In this document: piece by piece, positions 6,069 to 11,901 of the stretch
How the letters are laid out: each line of letters begins with the position of its first letter
Position numbering within the stretch: the stretch's first letter is position 1
From: an uncultured bacterium
GTDB lineage: Bacteria > Desulfobacterota > WTBG01
Direction of reading: 5' to 3'
DNA: 11,901 nt
Assembly: GCA_938024025.1 (NCBI GenBank)
Contig: CALJBY010000106.1
Location: 1 to 11,901 of the forward strand
The notes under the pieces: model-generated
What the model was told of the DNA's origin: nothing
Database searches by the model: none
The model's input: only the letters and a program-made list of their open reading frames with translations
Program-made: the position numbers and the translations under genes

Positions 6069-7541
6069 TTAGGGTAGCTGCTCAATGATAGATTTATCGA
6101 GTTTGCCCTCGTCTGCCTCCTGCATGAGAATGGAGAGCGTCTTTTCCTTCGTCATGCCCTTGCGGTAGGGCCGGTCCGTGACGAGGGCATCATAGATATC
6201 CACTACTGCCATTATTCGTGCCACAGTGGAAATTTCATCTCCTTGCAGTCCTTCAGGGTAACCACTGCCATCAAGCTTTTCGTGATGATGTTGAATCATA
6301 TCGAGGGCAAGCCCCAGTGTTCTCTTAAGGGGCAAGCAAATCTTGTGGCCGATATCGGGATGCTGTTTCATAATATCCCACTCTTCTGCCGTGAGGGGGT
6401 CAGGTTTATTTAAAAGATCACGGGGAACTCCAATCTTACCGATGTCGTGGAGGATGCCTCCGACCCGTAACGCAGCAACCTCATCTTCTGCGAGGTTCAT
6501 CTTTTTCCCCAGAAGGACTGCCATATCAGCTACCCTCTGGGTATGACCTTGAGTATAGCTGTCTTTAGCTTCAACTGCATTAGCCAGTGAAAAAAGAACA
6601 TCTTCAACGCTCATTAACTTATCGTTCAGCTTTTTAGTGGTGATCAGGGATTTTGTTCTGGCCTGGAGCTCTATTGTATTGACGGGTTTGGGAAGAAAGT
6701 CATCGGCACCGGACTCAATACCTTTCACCTTGGCCTCAATGTCGTTCAAGGCAGTTACCATAATGACGGGAATCAGGCGTGTGGTCTCACTTCCTTTCAA
6801 ACAGCGGCACACCTCATAGCCATCCATTCGGGGCATCATGATGTCCAGTAACACCAGATCAACACTTGTTTTATGGACTATGGAAAGGGCTTCTTCTCCA
6901 TCAAATGCCTTCAATACCTCATAGTGCAATGGTCGAAGGAGAGCCTCAAGCAATTTGACATTGCGTGGTTCGTCGTCCACTACTAAAATTGTTGATTTGG
7001 TGTCATCGCACTGTTGGCTCTCTTTTTCAAAAAAATGAACCTTGTTTTTCCCTCTGATTTTTGCCTGCAACAAGGCTTCCTGTGCTTTTTCAATGAGACT
7101 TATTTTATTTGAGGCATCACCGGGAAAAGAGGCAAGGCCGACGCTCACCGTTAACGTGTTGTCAAAGGTCCTCACAACTGCATCCCTGATGCGTTCGGCT
7201 GCTACCTTTGCCATATTGGCTTCAGATTTTATCAGAATAATGGCAAAAACATCACCGGAATATCTGGCTGCCAAATCGACCTGCCGGGTGCTCTTTGTAA
7301 TGAGCTCTACCATCTGCTTCAGGGCCTGATCTCCCTGGGCATGACCGTGGGACCTGTTGTAACCCGCAAAAGAATCAATATCGACCAAAGCCAGAGTAAA
7401 GGATTCACCATGTCTTTTAAACCGTTCAACTTCCCATTCTAAAGCCGTTTGGAAAAAGCCGTGTGTAAATAGGCCGGTAAGGCTGTCGGTAAAAGGGACA
7501 CCTGCTTCTCTTTCGTAGTCTTGTATCAGTTTTGCATCCAT
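6069..7541 (-). CDS. Degenerate GGDEF - receiver - HD-GYP protein (probable c-di-GMP phosphodiesterase)
   Basis: With the start at 7541 the protein has 490 residues in three domains. Residues 15-172 are GGDEF-like (DSLTGLFTHGFF, metal aspartate D54), but the signature reads SGDVF (95-99) instead of GGDEF. The product-binding I-site RxxD is kept (R86-D89, five residues upstream). Residues 183-300 are a complete receiver (D189/D190, D233, T263, K285). Residues 310-490 are HD-GYP with intact HD (H365-D366 in LHDIGKIG) and HHEKLDGSGYP (419-429). HD-GYP enzymes hydrolyse cyclic di-GMP, so the output is probably degradation, with the GGDEF part likely inactive as a synthase and perhaps sensing c-di-GMP. 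A longer frame to 7613 exists, but its first 24 codons fall in a dispersed repeat. The ATG at 7541 has AGGAG at 7555-7559, 13 bp away, a long spacing. GGDEF placed before the receiver is uncommon. Confidence 0.88.
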   Translation of the reverse strand: MDAKLIQDYEREAGVPFTDSLTGLFTHGFFQTALEWEVERFKRHGESFTLALVDIDSFAGYNRSHGHAQGDQALKQMVELITKSTRQVDLAARYSGDVFAIILIKSEANMAKVAAERIRDAVVRTFDNTLTVSVGLASFPGDASNKISLIEKAQEALLQAKIRGKNKVHFFEKESQQCDDTKSTILVVDDEPRNVKLLEALLRPLHYEVLKAFDGEEALSIVHKTSVDLVLLDIMMPRMDGYEVCRCLKGSETTRLIPVIMVTALNDIEAKVKGIESGADDFLPKPVNTIELQARTKSLITTKKLNDKLMSVEDVLFSLANAVEAKDSYTQGHTQRVADMAVLLGKKMNLAEDEVAALRVGGILHDIGKIGVPRDLLNKPDPLTAEEWDIMKQHPDIGHKICLPLKRTLGLALDMIQHHHEKLDGSGYPEGLQGDEISTVARIMAVVDIYDALVTDRPYRKGMTKEKTLSILMQEADEGKLDKSIIEQLP

Positions 7542-7554
7542 AGGTTTACTTCTG

Positions 7555-7559
7555 CTCCT
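7555..7559 (-). promoter_or_regulatory. Probable ribosome-binding site for the GGDEF-REC-HD-GYP start at 7541
   Basis: AGGAG on the minus strand lies 13 bp before the ATG at 7541. The spacing is longer than usual. No better candidate is seen, and the longer frame begins inside the dispersed repeat, so this is taken as the start signal with reservation. Confidence 0.45.
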
Positions 7560-7574
7560 GACCTCAGTAGCGGG

Positions 7575-7693
7575 CTGCGCTCTCAGTGCCTCTGTGGTGC
7601 AATTATTTCTCACCGCAAAGACGCAAAGTACGCAAAGGTTCTATAAGGTTAAAAAAACTACTTCCTCGCTCCTGTTTCCAATACTCCATTACT
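7575..7693. repeat. Palindromic dispersed repeat, copy 1
   Basis: The left arm CTGCGCTCTCAGTGCC...GGTG (7575-7599) is inverted relative to the right arm CACCGCAAAGACGCAAAG (7611-7628), with about 10 bases between them. It continues to a 3x8-bp tandem of ACTCCATT-type units (7683-7706). It spans the apparent upstream extension of the GGDEF-REC-HD-GYP frame and the gap to the receiver gene. Confidence 0.7.
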
Positions 7694-7750
7694 CCACCAC
7701 TCCATTTCTTCCTTCTGACTGCTAGTTTTTCACTTTAGGCATTTATTTTC

Positions 7751-8152
7751 TTAGTTTCCCGCCTCACGTTTCGCATCTTCCGGTCCATTTACATAGTTGG
7801 CTACCGTTTGTAAAAAGTTCCTGGTATCGATAGGTTTGGTTATGTAACCATCACAACCGGCTTCTCTTACCTTCGTATCATCACCTTCCATGGCATGGGA
7901 GGTGAGGGCAATAATCACTGTATCCTTTAAGGAGGGATCTGCTTTAAGTATTTTGGTGGCAGACAATCCATCCATGCCAGGAAGTTGAATATCCATCAAA
8001 ATAAGGTCAGGTTTATTCTCACGGGCCAATCCAATGCCTGTTTCAGCATCTCCGGCCTCTACCATCACATAACTGCTCATCTTGAGCAGGGATCTCACCA
8101 GCTTCATATTCAGCTCGTTGTCCTCAATTACCAAGATAGTCTTGTCTTCCAT
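7751..8152 (-). CDS. Single-domain response regulator (DivK/CheY-like receiver)
   Basis: This 133-residue protein is a lone receiver domain with no output domain. All key residues are present: acidic pair E10/D11, phosphoacceptor D54 (LMDIQLPGMDG), switch residue T84 (ALTSHAM) and K106-P107 (YITKP). The sequence from D54 through ALTSHAMEGD to GCDGYITKPI follows the DivK-like pattern found in phosphorelay intermediates and in receivers that act by protein-protein contact. A Shine-Dalgarno sequence AGGAG at 8160-8164, 7 bp before the ATG, supports the start. It follows the CHASE8 kinase by 219 bp and precedes the HD-GYP gene, so it may carry phosphate from the kinase or modulate a neighbouring protein. 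The partner is inferred. The dispersed palindromic repeat lies about 40 bp upstream of its start. Confidence 0.92.
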   Translation of the reverse strand: MEDKTILVIEDNELNMKLVRSLLKMSSYVMVEAGDAETGIGLARENKPDLILMDIQLPGMDGLSATKILKADPSLKDTVIIALTSHAMEGDDTKVREAGCDGYITKPIDTRNFLQTVANYVNGPEDAKREAGN

Positions 8153-8159
8153 GATTAAT

Positions 8160-8164
8160 CTCCT
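8160..8164 (-). promoter_or_regulatory. Ribosome-binding site of the single-domain receiver gene
   Basis: AGGAG on the minus strand is 7 bp before the ATG at 8152, an ideal spacing. Confidence 0.75.
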
Positions 8165-8191
8165 AGAAATTAAAAATCCTCTCTATTTTTT

Positions 8192-8277
8192 TCTTTGCTT
8201 TCTCATCGTCTCTGGGTTGTAATTATTTCTCACCGCAAAGACGCAAAGTACGCAAAGGTTCTAAAAGGTAAAAAAAT
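8192..8277. repeat. Palindromic dispersed repeat, copy 2
   Basis: Positions 8221-8263 are identical to 7601-7643 (43 bp). The left arm (8192-8219) is more diverged. The element lies 40 bp upstream of the receiver gene start. Confidence 0.7.
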
Positions 8278-8342
8278 CTTCCCCACTCCGTATCCTCATT
8301 CCTTTAATTGTGTCCGGATAATTATTTTCCATTAGGTTTTCT

Positions 8343-8369
8343 CTGCGCTCTTTGCGCCTCTGCGGTGCC
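8343..8369 (-). repeat. Half copy of the dispersed repeat abutting the kinase stop codon
   Basis: CTGCGCTCTTTGCGCCTC then TGCGGTG is a single intact left arm. It ends within a few bases of the CHASE8 kinase stop codon at 8372 and forms a long-range inverted pair with the right arm of copy 2. Confidence 0.65.
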
Positions 8370-8371
8370 AT

Positions 8372-10009
8372 TTACGCTGGTATTACAAAACTAAAGGTTG
8401 TGCCTTTGCCTTCTCCTTCACTCTCTGCCCAGATAGTTCCACCATGGAGTTCAACAAGATTTCTGGTCAGAGAAAGACCTAACCCGGTTCCCTGGTAAGT
8501 CCGGCTTGAAGAGCCATCTACCTGCTCAAAGGGATTAAAGATACGATCCAGGTCATCGTTTTTGATACCAATGCCCGTGTCGGCAACAGTTATTTGAATA
8601 TAATATGTATTCTGGACGTGCGATTGGGAATACGATACATTGGCAGTACGTTTCACATCCGCATTGAGGATTCCATGTTCTGACATCTGTGCACGTATAC
8701 GCACACTTCCACCCTCCGGTGTGAATTTTACCGCATTGGAGACAAGGTTGTAGATGATTTGCTTGAGTTTGCGTTCGTCGGCAATGATCGTTTCCGGAAT
8801 GTGATTGATATCCATTGAGAGGTGTAAGGAGTGCCTCAGGGCCTTTTCCTTAAACATAATGAGGCTTCTTTCCAGAAGCTCCTTGAGATTGACATTTGTT
8901 GGTACCAATTCCAGTTTGCCGGCCTCTACCTTGGAAAGGTCCAGGATATCATTGATCAGAGCAAGCAGGTGCTTGCTGCTTTGGATTACATCGTTCAGAT
9001 ACTCTTCCTGTGTATCGTTCAGATCACCGAAGTTTTTATCAAACAGTAATTCGCTAAAGCCGATGATATGGTTTAGGGGTGTTCTGAGTTCGTGGCTCAT
9101 GTTGGCAAGAAAGTCACTCTTGGCCTTATTGGCAGCTTCCGCAGCCTCCTTGGCTTGAACAAGTTCTTCCTCAACCAGGTTTCGTTCGTTGATTTCCCAT
9201 TGTAATTGTTCATTTGAGTGCTGTAGCTCGTGCGTACGCCCTTTCACACGTTCTTCCATTTCGTCGTAGGATTTCAAGATCTCTTCTTCGAAGTGCTTGC
9301 GCTGGGCAATACCGATCTCCAGTTTTTGACTCATCTCATTGAAGGCAGTGGCCAGTTTTCCTACTTCGTCTTTTGAGGTAACTTCAAGTTTGTTGCTGAA
9401 ATTACCATGAGCAATGGATGAAGATACCTCGATTATCTTATGGATAGGCTTGATGATGATGTTTCCTATAAGGACTGATGACAGTATGAGGAAAACTATG
9501 AGAACGAAACTGACTATCAGTGCTATGAGGGTATTATAATAAATTTTAGCCTTTATGTGCTCAATTGATAAACCGAGGGTAAGGGTTCCCTGGGTGACTC
9601 CTCGTGATACTATTGGTATGGTTGTGATGGCTGTGTTTTCGACTATCTTACAGGTAGCGCTGTCCTCCTTTGCTTCACCTAAATAGAAGACTGCCTTTCC
9701 CAGGTTATGCGTCGCAAAAATCTTATCCTGCTTATCTTTCACGAATGCAAATTCAAGGTCTTTGTTTTCTTTAAGGACAGTTAATATTTCCTTTGCCGTA
9801 GCTTTATCTCCAAACGCCAAACTTACCGCCAGGTTGTCAGCAGTCATCTTGGAAATGGCTATCGAGTTTGTCCTGGCCTGACTTAAAATCTGTTGCTTCT
9901 GCTGGTAGGGAAAGAAGATGAAGACAAACACCCCTGACAAAACAGCAAATATGCTGAAAGCACTTACTAATTTATATCGTATGCTCAGGTTGTTAAAATA
10001 GTTCAGCAT
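8372..10009 (-). CDS. Membrane sensor histidine kinase, CHASE8-like periplasmic domain, HAMP, HisKA, HATPase
   Basis: This 545-residue transmembrane histidine kinase has the following order. Transmembrane segment 1 spans about residues 13-34, and a periplasmic domain covers about 36-158. Segment 2 (about 160-186) leads into HAMP (about 187-240), a long coiled coil (about 240-300), HisKA with H306 in [14 protein letters not shown], and HATPase_c. The ATPase has the N box (N421/N425, SNAVKF), G1 box (DTGIG, 477-481) and G2 box (GTGLGL, 507-512), all intact. The periplasmic part begins [19 protein letters not shown], then has a 'DLEFAFV' strand. This resembles the CHASE8 domain of YfiN, the known YfiR partner, and a YfiR-like gene lies just upstream. 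There is no attached receiver, so phosphate must go to a separate regulator; the single-domain receiver encoded next is the best candidate. The start at 10009 lacks a clear Shine-Dalgarno sequence, but [13 protein letters not shown] is a typical kinase N-terminus. Confidence 0.9.
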   Translation of the reverse strand: MLNYFNNLSIRYKLVSAFSIFAVLSGVFVFIFFPYQQKQQILSQARTNSIAISKMTADNLAVSLAFGDKATAKEILTVLKENKDLEFAFVKDKQDKIFATHNLGKAVFYLGEAKEDSATCKIVENTAITTIPIVSRGVTQGTLTLGLSIEHIKAKIYYNTLIALIVSFVLIVFLILSSVLIGNIIIKPIHKIIEVSSSIAHGNFSNKLEVTSKDEVGKLATAFNEMSQKLEIGIAQRKHFEEEILKSYDEMEERVKGRTHELQHSNEQLQWEINERNLVEEELVQAKEAAEAANKAKSDFLANMSHELRTPLNHIIGFSELLFDKNFGDLNDTQEEYLNDVIQSSKHLLALINDILDLSKVEAGKLELVPTNVNLKELLERSLIMFKEKALRHSLHLSMDINHIPETIIADERKLKQIIYNLVSNAVKFTPEGGSVRIRAQMSEHGILNADVKRTANVSYSQSHVQNTYYIQITVADTGIGIKNDDLDRIFNPFEQVDGSSSRTYQGTGLGLSLTRNLVELHGGTIWAESEGEGKGTTFSFVIPA

Positions 10010-10120
10010 AGGTTAATTCGTTACGGGTTACGTGTTGCGAGTTCTCACAATTTAGATTGCGGAATTCGGATTTTGGATTGCTTCTCTATAAATTTATCTA
10101 TCCTAGGCAATTTAGCTCAT

Positions 10121-10747
10121 TTAAGGCATTTTATTTTCCACAATTTCAGCAACTCGCAGGAATTTGGCGCTGAAATCGGCTCCCTCGCGTTTTGCCGAGG
10201 TGAGGTTGAGATATATTTTGGGCTTATTGTCTTTTAGGCCGACTGCCATGGTCACACCGCAGGTGGTTACATATTCTGCCCTGTTGCTGCAGGAGAGTAT
10301 CTTTGCTGAGTGGGTTACCTTGATGGTTTCTTTAACCATCGACTCCTCCCCTCCAGCAATAAAGAGTACATCGACATGCTTATCGGCAAGCTTCTCTTTG
10401 AGGCCAAAATCCACGTTGTAAGTAAGGAGGGAAACATTAAAGCTACGGCCGCTAATCTTTTTGTCTTTAAACATTTCCAGGGTTTTAGAAAAGCTCAGTG
10501 CCACTTCCTTGGATGGTGCCGACCAGGGGAAGTAGAGTATTGCAATGTCAAGTTGCGAACTAGCCCGTTTTTCCAGGTTTTTGTCGTAGGTGAGGGCAGT
10601 TAAAAAGAGCTTGGCCTGGAGATTAACGGGTATATTCCCGTTATCGGCGGATAGAGGAGCAGGGATACCCTCCCCGGTTATGAGCATAAGTATCAACAGG
10701 TATTTCAGCATCATGAATGTTTTATATGTTTTGTCCAGTGAGCCCAT
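10121..10747 (-). CDS. YfiR/HmsC-family (DUF4154) periplasmic protein
   Basis: This 208-residue secreted protein belongs to the YfiR (DUF4154) family by its C-terminal pattern: IYLNLTSAKREG followed by SAKFLRVAEIV, matching the family's 'F.INL..A......S..LL.LA' ending. In Pseudomonas YfiR is a periplasmic repressor that binds the CHASE8/PAS domain of the diguanylate cyclase YfiN. The N-terminus has a short basic region and a hydrophobic stretch (about residues 12-24) ending in APLSA, a likely signal peptide. Two cysteines, C153 and C163, sit where YfiR proteins form a disulphide. The gene follows the TonB-dependent receptor by 17 bp and precedes the CHASE8 kinase by 111 bp, so the neighbouring kinase is the obvious partner. 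No strong ribosome-binding site marks the ATG at 10747. Starts at 10714 or 10711 would give a more compact signal peptide and remain possible. Confidence 0.85.
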   Translation of the reverse strand: MGSLDKTYKTFMMLKYLLILMLITGEGIPAPLSADNGNIPVNLQAKLFLTALTYDKNLEKRASSQLDIAILYFPWSAPSKEVALSFSKTLEMFKDKKISGRSFNVSLLTYNVDFGLKEKLADKHVDVLFIAGGEESMVKETIKVTHSAKILSCSNRAEYVTTCGVTMAVGLKDNKPKIYLNLTSAKREGADFSAKFLRVAEIVENKMP

Positions 10748-10764
10748 GTAATTATCTGTTTGCC

Positions 10765-11901
10765 CTAGAAACGAAAGGTGATTTGTCCGTAAAGGAGCCG
10801 TTCTACTTCATAGGTTCCCGTTCCATCAGATGTTTCCGGATGGAGCTTGTCTGTCAGGTTTTGACCGGTAAAGGATAATTCCAGTTTATCGTTAAAGAGT
10901 TTTTGAGCGATCCTGATGTCATATCTCCAGTAATCGTCAACCTTCACATCTCCGGTCAATCCACTCCATTTGGTATCATCCACGTAGTGAGCTATCAGAT
11001 CCAGGGAGAAACCGTTCTTAAATCTGAAGCTTGACCAGAGATTGAACTTGTGCTTGGGTGTTCCTGGTACATCCTGGTTTACCCTCTTATACTCGACTTC
11101 CTGAAAGGTGTAGTTGGCTGTCAATGACCACCAGGGAGTGACCGGGTAATCTGCGGTAACCTCTATACCCTTAGCGATGACGTGGAAATCATTTTCCCAG
11201 CTGATCAGTAGAGGCAGGGTTTTCCGCCGAATGACATTTTCAATCACCTTGTCTATGTCGTTATAGTAGAGTTCTAGATTGAGGCCCACTTTCTTAAAGA
11301 GGGTAGAGCGATAGCCTAATTCAAATGCAGTCATATCTTCCGGATCGAGTTTTTCATTGCCCACAACAAAAGCCAGCGGGAGAGGCGGCAGAGGGGAGGG
11401 CAGGGTTTGCACCACACGGAAGCTGTCTTCTACAAAAGACGGTGTTCTGAAAGCCTTGGAGACAGAAAAACGAAAGTGGTGGTCAACCCAGGGTGAGTAA
11501 AGAAGACATCCCCGGGGAGACCAGTCTCCACCGGTAAAGGAGTTTTCTTCATACTTTATGCCGGTAATCAATCTCACCTTATCGAAGATCTGTAGTTCAT
11601 TTTGCAGAAAGAAACCTATGAGATCGTCGTGGTCAGTTTCGGGAGAGAGGTAAGCGGAATCCGCTTCCGTGGTACGATAGTTTAGGCCCCATAGAAAGTA
11701 ATATTTTTCTCCCAGGACAAAGGAATGCTCTATTGTCACATCGTATTTTTCTTCTTCAATGTCAACTGCCTTGTCACTGCTGTGCACCTCATAGTAATCG
11801 TGATAGGCCTTTATCTGTAATTGTGATGTATCAGAAAAGCGGTATTCCCACCGTAGCATCTCATAGTTGGACCGAACGTTGGCATCGGTGCGGGGTGTAT
11901 A
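10765..11901 (-). CDS. TonB-dependent outer-membrane receptor, C-terminal beta-barrel part (partial at window edge)
   Basis: This is the 3' part of a TonB-dependent receptor, an outer-membrane beta-barrel that imports ligands such as iron chelates or cobalamin using energy from TonB/ExbBD. The reading frame stays open through the right edge (codons before the ATG at 11859 read YTPRTDANVRSNYE), so that ATG is internal and the plug domain lies outside the window. About 378 residues are visible. They alternate polar and aromatic residues as in barrel strands. They include the typical barrel stretches SVSKAFRTPSF and DPEDMTAFELGYRS (an 'E.G.R' strand), a TGQNLTDK segment near the end, and a terminal phenylalanine (QITFRF), the usual C-terminal signal for barrel assembly. 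The ligand cannot be read from this part. The stop codon is 17 bp before the YfiR-like gene, which suggests co-transcription and a sensing partnership. Confidence 0.9.
   Translation of the reverse strand, partial: YTPRTDANVRSNYEMLRWEYRFSDTSQLQIKAYHDYYEVHSSDKAVDIEEEKYDVTIEHSFVLGEKYYFLWGLNYRTTEADSAYLSPETDHDDLIGFFLQNELQIFDKVRLITGIKYEENSFTGGDWSPRGCLLYSPWVDHHFRFSVSKAFRTPSFVEDSFRVVQTLPSPLPPLPLAFVVGNEKLDPEDMTAFELGYRSTLFKKVGLNLELYYNDIDKVIENVIRRKTLPLLISWENDFHVIAKGIEVTADYPVTPWWSLTANYTFQEVEYKRVNQDVPGTPKHKFNLWSSFRFKNGFSLDLIAHYVDDTKWSGLTGDVKVDDYWRYDIRIAQKLFNDKLELSFTGQNLTDKLHPETSDGTGTYEVERLLYGQITFRF

Noticed and set aside
5813..6088. 91-codon plus-strand open frame between the HD-GYP and hybrid kinase genes
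   Set aside because: It translates dispersed repeats and runs into the 3' end of the HD-GYP gene. There is no domain or start signal.
5861..8277. Possible CRISPR-like array because similar repeats recur
   Set aside because: Copies are hundreds of bases apart, irregular, palindromic and separated by genes. No spacer pattern or cas gene is present.

Overview
The window is an 11.9 kb stretch of a Gram-negative (diderm) genome. Every recognisable gene lies on the minus strand and nearly all are signal-transduction genes. The TonB-dependent outer-membrane receptor and the periplasmic YfiR-type protein show that there is an outer membrane. The intergenic regions are full of short dispersed repeats, including arms of the type CACCGCAAAGACGCAAAG and a REP-like GTAGGAGCG palindrome. 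From memory of such genomes, moderate GC with this repeat style fits an environmental lineage such as an anammox planctomycete (Brocadiales), a deltaproteobacterium or a Nitrospirota member. That is a low-confidence inference, because no rRNA or marker gene is present.

In order of transcription, right to left, the genes are: the C-terminal half of a TonB-dependent receptor (cut by the right edge); a secreted YfiR/DUF4154 protein 17 bp downstream; a membrane histidine kinase with a CHASE8-like periplasmic sensor and HAMP; a single-domain DivK-like receiver; a GGDEF-REC-HD-GYP protein with a degenerate GGDEF site; a soluble REC-REC-PAS histidine kinase; a REC-histidine kinase 22 bp further on; and an NtrC-type sigma54 response regulator. 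About 600 bp on the left hold no convincing gene.

The likely logic, inferred from family knowledge, starts with the outer-membrane receptor and YfiR protein reporting an envelope signal to the CHASE8 kinase. YfiR normally restrains the CHASE8 domain of a diguanylate cyclase; here the neighbouring CHASE8 domain sits on a histidine kinase. Phosphate could pass to the stand-alone receiver and to the receivers in the downstream proteins. Outputs would be cyclic-di-GMP hydrolysis by the HD-GYP protein and sigma54-dependent transcription by the last regulator. None of the three kinases carries a C-terminal receiver, and no Hpt protein is seen.

The non-coding DNA is the other point of interest. A roughly 40-bp hairpin element occurs four times, and one copy sits cleanly inside a second palindromic repeat. 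That second repeat recurs in the regions upstream of three successive genes. A 116-bp imperfect inverted repeat and a REP-like palindrome are also present. No transposase, CRISPR array, tRNA or rRNA was found.
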